A stretch of 64,000 nucleotides of DNA from Streptomyces sp. (GTDB lineage: Bacteria; Actinomycetota; Actinomycetes; Streptomycetales; Streptomycetaceae): positions 1-64,000 of the forward strand of contig JABFVM010000198.1 of NCBI GenBank assembly GCA_013362785.1, in the 5' to 3' direction. This document shows positions 8,991 to 17,043 of the stretch, piece by piece. The position numbers and the translations under genes are program-made. Numbering within the stretch: position 1 is the stretch's first letter; the number at the start of each line of letters is the position of its first letter. The notes under the pieces were generated by a model. It was not told where the DNA came from. It ran no database searches and saw only the letters and a list, made by a program, of their open reading frames with translations.

Positions 8991-9203
8991 GTGAGTGACA
9001 CGCCTATCTGTTCTGCCAAGGGATGCCGTGCCGATGCCGTGTGGGTGCTGGCGTGGAACAACCCGAAGATTCATACGCCGGAGCGGCGCAAGACATGGCT
9101 CGCTTGTGAGGAGCATCGCGAGCATTTGTCGCAGTTCCTCGGGGTGCGGGGGTTTTTGAAGGACGTTGTGCTGCTGGAGGAATGGGAAGCGCGGGGAGTT
9201 TGA
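8991..9203 (+). CDS. small conserved protein with a putative zinc site
   Basis: This 70-residue cytoplasmic protein has a C-x4-C pair near the N-terminus (CSAKGC) and a later CEEHREH segment, a spacing that could hold one zinc ion. It is rich in Trp, Glu and His. GTG start; the ribosome site is not strong. It converges on moaA, with a dispersed repeat between them. Similar short proteins are widespread in actinobacteria, but no role is known to me. Confidence 0.7.
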   Translation: MSDTPICSAKGCRADAVWVLAWNNPKIHTPERRKTWLACEEHREHLSQFLGVRGFLKDVVLLEEWEARGV

Positions 9204-9240
9204 CGGCGCGCCATCAGTTCCGGGGTGGCACACGTCTTTG

Positions 9241-9296
9241 CGCGTCTGCGGGTCCGTCGTGGTTGGTCGCGCAGTTCCCCGCGCCCCTTTGAGGCG
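9241..9296. repeat. dispersed intergenic repeat, family A copy 2
   Basis: It contains TCCGTCGTGGTTGGTCGCGC and GTTCCCCGCGCCCCTTTGAG, close to the copy at 23.9 kb and in part to the one at 7.75 kb. It fills the gap between two convergent genes. Confidence 0.6.
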
Positions 9297-9302
9297 TTGC
9301 AG

Positions 9303-10292
9303 CTAGCCGCCGATAGCGGACATCGGTCGGTCCGGCTGGACGAAGCTCGGGTCGTCCAGGCCCGCTCCCGCCTTCTTGCCCCACATCGCCAGGCGCCAGA
9401 TGCGGGCGATCTCCTCGTCGGGGGCGCCGGAGCGCAGGGCGGCGCGCAGGTCCGTCTCCTCCTGGGCGAACAGGCAGGTGCGGACCTGGCCGTCGGCCGT
9501 GAGGCGGGTGCGGTCGCAGGCCGCGCAGAACGGGCGGGTGACGGAGGCGATGACGCCCACCACATGGGGGCCGCCGTCCACCAGCCAGCGCTCCGCCGGG
9601 GCCGAGCCGCGCTTCTCCTCGCCCTCGGGGGTCAGCTCGAAGCGGGTGCGCAGGGAGGTCAGGATGTCGCCGGCGGTGATCATGCCGTCGCGCTTCCAGC
9701 CGTGCTGGGCGTCGAGGGGCATCTGCTCGATGAAGCGCAGTTCGTAGTCGTGCTCCACGGCCCAGGCGAGGAGGTCGGGGGCCTCGTCGTCGTTGAGGCC
9801 CGGCATCAGGACCGAGTTGACCTTGACCGGGGTCAGGCCGGCGTCGCGGGCGGCGTACAGGCCGTCGATGACGTCCTTGTGGCGGTCGCGGCGGGTGAGG
9901 GTCTTGAAGACGTCGGGGCGGAGGGTGTCCAGGGAGACGTTGACCCGGTCCAGGCCCGCCGTCTTCAGGGCCGACGCGGTCCGCTTGAGGCCGATGCCGT
10001 TCGTCGTCAGGGACATCTGGGGGCGGGGCGTGAGAGCGGCCACGCGCTCGACTATGCCCACCAGGCCGGGGCGCAGCAGGGGCTCGCCGCCGGTGAAGCG
10101 GACCTCCTCGATACCGAGGGAGGTGACGGCGATGTCGATCAGGCGGACGATCTCGTCGTCCGTGAGCAGGTCGGGCTTGGCCAGCCACTGCAGGCCCTCC
10201 TCGGGCATGCAGTAGGTGCACCGCAGGTTGCAGCGGTCGGTCAGCGAGACCCGCAGGTCGGTGGCCACTCGGCCGTAGGTGTCGATGAGCAC
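9303..10292 (-). CDS. moaA: GTP 3',8-cyclase MoaA (molybdenum cofactor synthesis)
   Basis: This radical-SAM enzyme converts GTP to 3',8-cyclo-GTP, the first step of molybdenum-cofactor synthesis with MoaC. It has 329 residues from a GTG preceded by GAGGGAGG; an in-frame ATG 11 codons upstream is less well placed. The SAM cluster motif CNLRCTYC has Cys at 21, 25 and 28. The second 4Fe-4S site is FCAACDRTRLTADGQVRTCLF-like near residues 255-277. It ends with the Gly-Gly tail required for activity in the family. No other moa gene is visible nearby. Confidence 0.95.
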   Translation of the reverse strand: MLIDTYGRVATDLRVSLTDRCNLRCTYCMPEEGLQWLAKPDLLTDDEIVRLIDIAVTSLGIEEVRFTGGEPLLRPGLVGIVERVAALTPRPQMSLTTNGIGLKRTASALKTAGLDRVNVSLDTLRPDVFKTLTRRDRHKDVIDGLYAARDAGLTPVKVNSVLMPGLNDDEAPDLLAWAVEHDYELRFIEQMPLDAQHGWKRDGMITAGDILTSLRTRFELTPEGEEKRGSAPAERWLVDGGPHVVGVIASVTRPFCAACDRTRLTADGQVRTCLFAQEETDLRAALRSGAPDEEIARIWRLAMWGKKAGAGLDDPSFVQPDRPMSAIGG

Positions 10293-10394
10293 GTGGGCCC
10301 CCTCCCTCGTCACGACCAGATTCAACTTCTGTCACCTGCGAGCCTACGTGACCGCACTGACAGTGACACCGGCCCGATCCCACGACGTACGACA

Positions 10395-10426
10395 CGGCCG
10401 CGTCGTAGGGATCTACGACGCGGCCG
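10395..10426 (-). terminator. strong hairpin terminator after the acetate symporter operon
   Basis: CGGCCGCGTCGTAG and CTACGACGCGGCCG form a perfect 14-base stem with a GGAT loop, 15 bases beyond the symporter stop. It lies between that stop and the moaA start, so it should keep symporter transcripts out of moaA. Confidence 0.85.
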
Positions 10427-10440
10427 CTCGGGATGCCTGC

Positions 10441-12069
10441 CTAGTGGGCGCCGGTGCCGGTCAGGGACCGGACCTCCAGTTCCGCGTACTTGCCGGCGTC
10501 GGGCTCTTCCTTGGACAGGACGGTGCCGAGCCAGCCCATGAGGAAGCCGAACGGGATGGAGATGATGCCCGGGTTCTTCAGCGGGAACCAGGCGAAGTCG
10601 ACGTCCGGGAACATCGCCTTCGGGTCGCCGGAGACGACCGGCGAGAACAGCACCAGGCCGACGGCGACGATCAGGCCGCCGTAGATCGACCACAGCGCGC
10701 CCTGGGTGGTGAACCGCTTCCAGAAGAGGCTGTAGAGGATCGTCGGCAGGTTGGCGGAGGCCGCGACCGCGAAGGCCAGGGCGACCAGGCCGGCGACGTT
10801 CAGGTCGCGGGCGAGGGCGCCGAGGAGGATGGAGACGGCGCCGATGCCGATGGTGGCGAGGCGGGCGGCCCGGATCTCCTCCTTCTCGGTGGCCTGGCCC
10901 TTCTTGATCACGTTCGCGTAGATGTCGTGGGCGAACGACGACGACGAGGCCAGGGTCAGGCCGGCGACCACGGCGAGGATCGTCGCGAAGGCCACCGCCG
11001 AGATCGTGGCGAGCAGGATCGCACCCCAGGCCGAGTCCACGCCGCCCAGGTGCAGGGCGAGGAGCGGGGCGGCTGTGTTGCCGGATGGGTTGGACGCGAT
11101 GATCTCGTCCTGCGAGATGAGCGCTGCGGCGCCGAAGCCGAGGGCGATGGTCATCAGGTAGAAGCCGCCGATGATGCCGATCGCCCAGTTCACGGACTTA
11201 CGGGCGGCCTTGGCGTTGGGCACCGTGTAGAAGCGGATCAGGATGTGCGGCAGACCGGCGGTGCCCAGGACCAGGGCGATGCCGAGGGAGATGAAGTCCA
11301 GCTTGGAGGTGCCGGTGGCGCCGTACTGGAGGCCGGGCTCCAGGAAGGCGGCGCCCTTGCCGCTGTTCTCGGCGGCCTTGCCGAGCAGGTCGGAGATGTT
11401 GAAGTTGAACTTCAGCAGCACCAGGAACGTAATGAGGATCGTGCCGCCGATGAGCAGGACCGCCTTGACCATCTGGACCCAGGTGGTGCCCTTCATGCCG
11501 CCGATCGACACGTACACGATCATCAGGACGCCGACGAGCGCGACGATGAGGATCTTGCCGGCGTCGGTGGTGATGCCGAGGAGCAGCGAGACCAGGACGC
11601 CGGCGCCCGCCATCTGGGCGAGCAGGTAGAAGATCGACACGACGATCGTGGAGGTGCCGGCCGCTGTGCGCACCGGGCGCTGGCGCATGCGGTACGCGAG
11701 CACGTCACCCATCGTGTAGCGGCCGGAGTTCCGCAGCGGTTCGGCCACCAGGAGCAGCGCGACCAGCCAGGCGACCAGGAATCCGATGGAGTAGAGGAAG
11801 CCGTCGTATCCGAAGAGGGCGATGGCGCCCGCGATGCCCAGGAAGGACGCCGCGGACATGTAGTCGCCGGAGACGGCGAGGCCGTTCTGGAAGGCGCTGA
11901 AGGAGCGGCCGCCCGCGTAGAAGTCGGCGGCGTCCTTGGTCTGGCGGCCGGCCCAGACGGTGATGAACAGGGTCGCGACCACGAAGCACGCGAAGAGCGT
12001 GATGATCAGCGGACGGTGCTCGCTGGCCTCGTTGGCGGCGAGCTGCACTTGGGTCATCGCGGGGCTCAT
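10441..12069 (-). CDS. ActP-type cation/acetate symporter (sodium:solute symporter family)
   Basis: This 542-residue permease has 13 or so membrane segments of the SSS family. Family marks include FYAGGRSFSAFQNGLAVSGD near residue 50, with SAASFLGI following. It has the SIGGMKGTTWVQMVKA loop and LASSSSFAHDIYANV, typical of ActP acetate/glycolate carriers. It is translationally coupled (ATGA) to the upstream DUF485 protein, the usual partner in acetate-permease operons. The likely substrate is acetate or another short monocarboxylate. A CRP-like palindrome lies upstream of the operon. Confidence 0.9.
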   Translation of the reverse strand: MSPAMTQVQLAANEASEHRPLIITLFACFVVATLFITVWAGRQTKDAADFYAGGRSFSAFQNGLAVSGDYMSAASFLGIAGAIALFGYDGFLYSIGFLVAWLVALLLVAEPLRNSGRYTMGDVLAYRMRQRPVRTAAGTSTIVVSIFYLLAQMAGAGVLVSLLLGITTDAGKILIVALVGVLMIVYVSIGGMKGTTWVQMVKAVLLIGGTILITFLVLLKFNFNISDLLGKAAENSGKGAAFLEPGLQYGATGTSKLDFISLGIALVLGTAGLPHILIRFYTVPNAKAARKSVNWAIGIIGGFYLMTIALGFGAAALISQDEIIASNPSGNTAAPLLALHLGGVDSAWGAILLATISAVAFATILAVVAGLTLASSSSFAHDIYANVIKKGQATEKEEIRAARLATIGIGAVSILLGALARDLNVAGLVALAFAVAASANLPTILYSLFWKRFTTQGALWSIYGGLIVAVGLVLFSPVVSGDPKAMFPDVDFAWFPLKNPGIISIPFGFLMGWLGTVLSKEEPDAGKYAELEVRSLTGTGAH

Positions 12070-12422
12070 GCGCCGCCCTCCATACGGGTCTTGATGGCCT
12101 CGGCCTTGGGGTCGAGCTTCGCGCCGGCGTGGCGCGAGTACCACCAGGCGATGAGGAACGTGGTGATGAACTGGGCGATACCGAGGACGAACGCGACGTT
12201 GATGTTGCCGAACAGCTTGGTGCCCATGAAGTCGCCCGCGTAGTTGGAGAGCAGGACGTACAGCAGGTACCAGGTGATGAAGGCGACGGTCAGCGGGAAG
12301 GCGAAGGAGCGGTAGGAGCGGCGCAGTTCACCGAACTCCGCGCTCTCCTGCACCTCGGCGAACTCCTCGGTGGAGGGGAGCTTGTGTTGCTCTTTCGAGG
12401 GGGGCGGTGCGTCGGTGGCCAC
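12066..12422 (-). CDS. DUF485 membrane protein, acetate-symporter partner
   Basis: A 118-residue protein with two membrane helices (FPLTVAFITWYLLYVLLS and VAFVLGIAQFITTFLIAWWY) behind a soluble N-terminus containing FGELRRSYRSF. This is the DUF485/YjcH family found directly upstream of ActP. Its role is probably in assembly or activity of the symporter. The GTG start is chosen for its AGGAGACTCC ribosome site; the longer proline-rich in-frame extension lacks one. Its stop overlaps the symporter start. Confidence 0.88.
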   Translation of the reverse strand: MATDAPPPSKEQHKLPSTEEFAEVQESAEFGELRRSYRSFAFPLTVAFITWYLLYVLLSNYAGDFMGTKLFGNINVAFVLGIAQFITTFLIAWWYSRHAGAKLDPKAEAIKTRMEGGA

Positions 12423-12807
12423 GGAGTCTCCTCGCGTTGCGGGCGCTGTTGCGACGGTGGACGGGGAAGAGGGAGGGGAAGGGTCGGGGGGTGGGGACGG
12501 GTTGGGTACGGGCATGCGGCTCTGTTCCTCATGGTGACGTGGATCACCTGAGCCGGGTGGCGATGTTAGGGCCCCGGCGCGTGATCCGACAGGGGGCTCG
12601 ATCCTGCTCGCGCCTCCTTCCCAAGGTCACGGCGCCACGCGAGAACCGGTTCAACTCCGAGTGCTTCTTTCCGAAGTCGCTCGGATCAGTGATTGCTGGC
12701 ACGGAAGATCAGGGATAGCTTCGCTCCAGCACAAATCGTCATGTACCTGCCCGGCCACCCATCCCTGCTTCGGGCGGGCCTTCCGTTCCGGATGATGTGG
12801 AGAACCC
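12423..12807. other. divergent intergenic region with a CRP-like site
   Basis: No gene is supported in these 385 bases between the DUF485-symporter operon (left) and the subtilase (right). They must hold both promoters. The one clear signal is the palindrome at 12533-12548. Proline-rich readings on the left are GC-driven. Confidence 0.5.
12533..12548. promoter_or_regulatory. candidate CRP-type binding site
   Basis: GGTGA-CGTGGA-TCACC is a perfect 5-6-5 inverted repeat whose core GTGA-N6-TCAC equals the classical CRP half-sites. It lies about 110 bases upstream of the DUF485 start. Acetate permease genes are CRP-controlled in E. coli, and Streptomyces has a CRP. Occupancy is inference. Confidence 0.45.
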
Positions 12808-14343
12808 ATGGCTCATCTGCGGTCCAGACGCCGACTCGGCCTCGCCGTGCCCCTCGCCCTGTCACTGACCGCCTCGCTCGGCTTCCTGCCGGCGGCGGCC
12901 TCGGCCGCACCGCTCGGGGAGCCGTCCGTGCAGGCCGCGGACGCGACCGCCCTGGCGTATGTCGTCAACACCCGACCGGACCATCGCACGATCGCGGCGG
13001 TGAAGAAGGCGATCGCGGCGGCCGACGGCACGGTCGTGACCTCGTACGACAAGATCGGCGTGATCGTCGCCCACTCGGCGAACCCCGACTTCGCCAAGGT
13101 CATGCGCACGGTGCGCGGGGTGGAGTCGGCGGGCGCGACGCGTACGACGCCGCTGACCGCCGCCGGCACCACGGACGAGGGTCCCGTCCAGCTCCTGACG
13201 AAGAAGCAGGCCACGAAGACCGCGCGGATGTCCGACGCGGCGGCCGACAGCGAGCCTCTTGAGGCCGACCAGTGGGACCTGCGGGCGATCGGCGCCGACA
13301 AGGCCGCCAAGATCAACCCGGGCAGTTCGAATGTCACCGTCGCCGTCATCGACACCGGCGTCGACGACACCCACCCGGACCTGGCTCCGAACTTCTCGGC
13401 GGCCCAGTCGGCGAACTGTGTCGGCGGTGTCCCGGACACCAGCGCGGGCGCCTGGCGTCCGTACAACCCGACCGAGGACTACCACGGCACGCATGTCGCG
13501 GGTGAGATAGCCGCGGCCCGCAACGGCATCGGCGTCGCGGGTGTGGCGCCGGGCGTCAAGGTCGCCGGCATCAAGGTGAGCGACCCCAAGAACGGCCTCT
13601 TCTACCCGGAGAACGTCGTCTGCGCCTTCGTGTTCGCCGCCGACCACGGCGTCGAGATCACGAACAACAGCTACTACGTTGACCCGTGGCTGTACAACTG
13701 CATGGACGACCCCGACCAGAAGGCCATCGTTGACGCGGTCAACAGGGCCCAGCTGTACGCCCAGAAGAAGGGCACGCTCAACCTGGCCTCGGCGGGCAAC
13801 TCCAACCACGACATGAACGCCGACTCCATCGTGGACGACACCAGCCCCGACGACTCCACGCCGGTCAGCCGCACCATCGACCCGCACACGTGCTTCGACG
13901 TGCCGACCCAGCTGCCGGGCGTGGTCACGGTGAGCGCGACGGGCGTCAAGAACGAGAAGTCGTACTACTCGTCCTACGGTTACGGCGTGGTCGACATCGC
14001 GGCGCCGGGCGGTGACCGGAAGTTCCAGATCCCGACGGACACCCCGTCGCAGAACGGCCGCATCCTGTCCACCATGCCGAACGGCGAGTACGGCTGGCTG
14101 CAGGGCACGTCGATGGCCTCGCCGCACGCCGCGGGTGTCGCCGCGCTGCTGAAGTCCAAGTACCCGAAGGCGACTCCGGCGATGCTGCAGGCGCTCCTGA
14201 AGGCCCAGGCGGACAACCCGGGTTGCCCGGAGTCGTACGACCAGGACGGCGACGGCAAGCAGGACGCGGTGTGCGAGGGCGGCAAGCGGTTCAACGGGTT
14301 CTACGGGTTCGGCGTCGTTGACGCGCTGGACGCCGTGGACTGA
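12808..14343 (+). CDS. secreted subtilisin-like serine protease (S8)
   Basis: A 511-residue extracellular protease. The basic N-terminus, hydrophobic core and AASA form a signal peptide cut near residue 33. An inhibitor-I9-like propeptide runs to about residue 150. The catalytic domain carries Asp182 (VIDTGVDDTHPD), His226 (HGTHVAGEIA) and Ser435 (GTSMASPHAAGVAA), with the oxyanion Asn in ASAGNSNHD. Cysteine pairs in the mature part suggest disulfides. An Asp-rich DQDGDGKQDA near the C-terminus looks like a calcium site. It has no cell-wall anchor or extra domain, so it is probably a free nutritional or developmental protease. Confidence 0.95.
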   Translation: MAHLRSRRRLGLAVPLALSLTASLGFLPAAASAAPLGEPSVQAADATALAYVVNTRPDHRTIAAVKKAIAAADGTVVTSYDKIGVIVAHSANPDFAKVMRTVRGVESAGATRTTPLTAAGTTDEGPVQLLTKKQATKTARMSDAAADSEPLEADQWDLRAIGADKAAKINPGSSNVTVAVIDTGVDDTHPDLAPNFSAAQSANCVGGVPDTSAGAWRPYNPTEDYHGTHVAGEIAAARNGIGVAGVAPGVKVAGIKVSDPKNGLFYPENVVCAFVFAADHGVEITNNSYYVDPWLYNCMDDPDQKAIVDAVNRAQLYAQKKGTLNLASAGNSNHDMNADSIVDDTSPDDSTPVSRTIDPHTCFDVPTQLPGVVTVSATGVKNEKSYYSSYGYGVVDIAAPGGDRKFQIPTDTPSQNGRILSTMPNGEYGWLQGTSMASPHAAGVAALLKSKYPKATPAMLQALLKAQADNPGCPESYDQDGDGKQDAVCEGGKRFNGFYGFGVVDALDAVD

Positions 14344-14357
14344 ACACCTTGACCCAT

Positions 14358-14387
14358 ATTGATCGAGTCAATACTGCATAGTGCAGT
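14358..14387. promoter_or_regulatory. two perfect inverted repeats before the CoA-transferase gene
   Basis: ATTGA-TCGAG-TCAAT (5-5-5) is followed directly by ACTGCA-TAG-TGCAGT (6-3-6), ending two bases before the ATG. Both are unusually AT-rich for the region. A TTGACC hexamer at 14349 could be a -35 element. The arrangement suggests one or two repressor sites covering the promoter and start. Confidence 0.5.
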
Positions 14388-14388
14388 C

Positions 14389-15756
14389 ATGACTGGAATC
14401 AGTACAGCCTGGTCCGCGGTGGGCGGCGATCCCGCCCTGCTCCCCCGGGTCTCGACCGTGGTGCGGGAGGGTGCGCTTCATGCGCGCCTTCCCGTACGGG
14501 AGTTGGCGCGCGCGTGCGTGGGCGCGTGCGCGCTGGCCGCGGCCGAACTGGGGGCGCGGCGGGCCGGGCTCACCGAGGTACCCGGGGTGCGGCTGGACGA
14601 CGGCGCCGTCGCCACGGCGTTCGTGAGTGAACGGCATCTGCTGGTCGACGGCCGCGCACCGGTCAACTTCGCGCCGCTGTCACGGTTCTGGCCCACGGCG
14701 GACGGTTGGGTGCGGACGCACGCGAACTATCCCCACCACCGGGCCCCGCTCCTGGCCGCGCTGGGAGTGACCGAGGAAGACCCGGACGCCGTGGGCGCGG
14801 CCCTGGCCGAGCGGTCCTCGCACGAGGTGGAGGAGGCCGTGTACGCGACCGGCGGGCTGGCCGTGGCACTGCGCACCCCGAAGGAGTGGGCGGCGCACGA
14901 GCAGACCGCCGAGGTGGTCCGGCGTCCGCTCGTCGAGCACGAGCGCCTGGACATGGCACACGCGCGTGCCCTCCCGTCGCTGGACGGCACTCCTCTGCTG
15001 CCCGCCGCCGGGATACGCGTGCTGGACCTGACCCGGGTCATCGCCGGCCCCGTCGCCACGCGCACGCTCGCCCTGCTCGGCGCCGACGTCCTGCGCGTGG
15101 ACGCGCCGCAGTTGCCCGAACTGGCCGACCAGCACGCCGACACGGGTTTCGGGAAGCGCTCGGCGACGCTGGACCTGGCGGCCGACCGGCGCGCCTTCGA
15201 GGAACTCCTCTCCGCTGCGGACGTCGTGGTCACCGGCTACCGGCCGGGCGCCCTGGACCGGTTCGGGCTGTCGGCACACGCACTGGCCGAGCGCCGGCCC
15301 GGGCTGGTCGTGGCGCAGCTCTCGGCATGGGGGGACTACGGGCCCTGGCGCGAGCGGCGCGGCTTCGACAGCCTCGTCCAGGTCGCCACCGGGATCGCCG
15401 CGATCGAGGGATCGGCCGAGCGCCCCGGCGCACTGCCCGCGCAGGCCCTCGACCACGGCACGGGGTATCTGCTGGCGGCGGCGGTACTGCGGGCACTGAC
15501 CGAGCGGCGGGAGCAGGGGTACGGCCGGTGCGTACGGCTGTCACTGGCGCGCACGGCGGAGTGGCTGGTGAACGGGCTCCGGCCGGGCCCTCGGGGAGAG
15601 CAGACGTACGAGGCTCCGGACGCCTGGCTCAGCGAGCGGGACAGCCCTCTCGGACGGCTGCGGTACGCCCTGCCGCCGGTGTCGTTCGCGGGCGGTCCCG
15701 TCGACTGGGGGCGACCGCCGGGGGTTTGGGGCGCGGATCCGGCGGGGTGGGTCTGA
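14389..15756 (+). CDS. CaiB/BaiF (class III) CoA-transferase family protein
   Basis: The protein has 455 residues. The second half (from about residue 205) shows class III CoA-transferase features: GIRVLDLTRVIAGPVATRTLALLGADVLRV, the KRSATLDLA segment and the ADVVVTGYRPGALDRFGLS stretch. The catalytic Asp region is not obvious to me. The first 200 residues are a second, degenerate transferase-like half. Substrates are unknown. The start is just behind two palindromes and has no good Shine-Dalgarno, so the transcript may have a very short leader. Its stop codon is the first base triplet of a downstream tandem array. Confidence 0.8.
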   Translation: MTGISTAWSAVGGDPALLPRVSTVVREGALHARLPVRELARACVGACALAAAELGARRAGLTEVPGVRLDDGAVATAFVSERHLLVDGRAPVNFAPLSRFWPTADGWVRTHANYPHHRAPLLAALGVTEEDPDAVGAALAERSSHEVEEAVYATGGLAVALRTPKEWAAHEQTAEVVRRPLVEHERLDMAHARALPSLDGTPLLPAAGIRVLDLTRVIAGPVATRTLALLGADVLRVDAPQLPELADQHADTGFGKRSATLDLAADRRAFEELLSAADVVVTGYRPGALDRFGLSAHALAERRPGLVVAQLSAWGDYGPWRERRGFDSLVQVATGIAAIEGSAERPGALPAQALDHGTGYLLAAAVLRALTERREQGYGRCVRLSLARTAEWLVNGLRPGPRGEQTYEAPDAWLSERDSPLGRLRYALPPVSFAGGPVDWGRPPGVWGADPAGWV

Positions 15757-15930
15757 GCGGCGAGCCCGCTTCCGTGAGGCGGGGCTGAGCGGCAGAGGCC
15801 CCGGTTCCGTGAGGCGAGGCGGAGCGGCGGCGAGCCCGCTTCCGTGAGGCGGGGCTGAGCGGCAGAGGTCCCGGTTCCGCAGGGATGGGCCCGCGCGGCA
15901 GATGCCCCGGTTTCCGCGCGATGGGCTGAG
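15754..15930. repeat. 70-bp tandem repeat array after a stop codon
   Basis: Two near-identical units of 70 bases begin at CGAGCCCGCTTCCGTGAGGC (15761 and 15831), followed by a decayed third. Each unit itself holds two related 35-base halves (GCTTCCGTGAGGCG and GGTTCCGTGAGGCG). The CTGAGCGGC that contains the CoA-transferase stop recurs in every unit. The rest of the gap to the next gene shows nothing else recognisable. Confidence 0.8.
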
Positions 15931-16029
15931 CGTCGGGGCCGTTGGAAGCGTACCCATCGGCGGAATGCCGTACCGCCACTTGTTTTCCGGCACTTGCCCG
16001 GCTCTGTGTTGCTTTGTGAAGATCCTGAG

Positions 16030-17037
16030 GTGACGTTGACCAGATCCTCCCCTGGTGTGTCCGCCGGGGGTGAGCCCGGAGGGCACCCCGGTGCGGGCCG
16101 GGCCGTCGCCGTGCTCGTCCTGGTCGGGCTCGCGGCGCTGATCCCGCTGCTCGGGCCGTCGGCCGCGCTGCACGGCACCGGGGAGGCCGCCGCGCCCGGC
16201 ACGGCCGGGATCGCGCTGCTGCGCACGGTGCTGTTCGCGGCGCTGTGCGTCCCGCTCGGGGAACTGTTCCTGCGTCGGCTGGCCCGCTCGGTGCCCGGCG
16301 CTCCCCCGGCCGTGCCCCGCAGTTGGGCGCCGTACGCGGCCGCCGCCGGTTTCGTCGCCGCCCTGGGCCTCGCCTCGGTCGTCTCCACGGGCAACCTCGT
16401 GCCGACCAGCCCGGCCGACCTCGACATCGGCGGCCTCTACGCGTCGCGCGACGGCAAGCTCGCCCTGCTGGAGGTCAACGCCTTCGCCGTGGCCGGTCTG
16501 TGCGCCCTGTCGCGACGGCCGGCGACCCAGGTGGGCCCGCTGGCCGCGGTGTTGGTCGCCGAGGCGCTGCGGGCGCACCCCACCACCGAGCACGGCCCGC
16601 TGCTGGGCTCCGGGCTGACGCTGGTGCACCTGATCTGCGCGTCGCTCTGGGCGGGCGGGCTGCTGTACGCCCTGCGGACCCTGCGCGGTGGGGACGACAG
16701 GGGGGCGGGTGCGGCGCTGCTGGGGCTCTACGCGCGCGTGGCGGCCGTACTGCTCGCCGCCGTCACGGCTACAGGGGTGTGGAGTTCGCTGCGCCGGATG
16801 CCGTCGGACACGATCCTGGAGCAGCTGACCGACACGGCGTACGGGCGGGCCCTGCTGGCCAAGGTGATCCTCATGGTGGCCGTCGCCGCGCTCGCCCTGT
16901 GGGCGCGGATCCGGCTGCGCCGGGCCGACGACCCGCTGACCGCCTGTACACCCGCGCGGGCGGAGGTCGTCGCCCTGGGTGCGGTGGTCGCGCTGTCGGG
17001 GCTGCTTACGGCGCTGCCGGTGCCGATCCGCTGGTGA
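16030..17037 (+). CDS. CopD-like copper-resistance membrane protein
   Basis: A polytopic membrane protein of about 335 residues with eight or so helices. The C-terminal half resembles the CopD domain: LTLVHLICASLWAGGLLYAL, with conserved His and Trp, then ATGVWSSLRRM and YGRALLAKVILM. CopD proteins take part in copper uptake or resistance. There is no CopC domain or neighbour here. The start is uncertain: a GTG giving VTLTRSS fits best, but TTG and GTG codons up to 12 triplets upstream are in frame. It ends 6 bases from the convergent alcohol dehydrogenase. Confidence 0.78.
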   Translation: MTLTRSSPGVSAGGEPGGHPGAGRAVAVLVLVGLAALIPLLGPSAALHGTGEAAAPGTAGIALLRTVLFAALCVPLGELFLRRLARSVPGAPPAVPRSWAPYAAAAGFVAALGLASVVSTGNLVPTSPADLDIGGLYASRDGKLALLEVNAFAVAGLCALSRRPATQVGPLAAVLVAEALRAHPTTEHGPLLGSGLTLVHLICASLWAGGLLYALRTLRGGDDRGAGAALLGLYARVAAVLLAAVTATGVWSSLRRMPSDTILEQLTDTAYGRALLAKVILMVAVAALALWARIRLRRADDPLTACTPARAEVVALGAVVALSGLLTALPVPIRW

Positions 17038-17043
17038 GCGGCC

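Noticed and set aside
15754-15930. CRISPR array
   Set aside because: The units are directly adjacent with no unique spacers, and no cas genes are present. The array at 22.7 kb fails for the same reason.
15541-16629. Long minus-strand frames across the 70-bp tandem array
   Set aside because: They exist only because the repeat lacks stops in those frames; they contain no family motif and run opposite to two supported genes.
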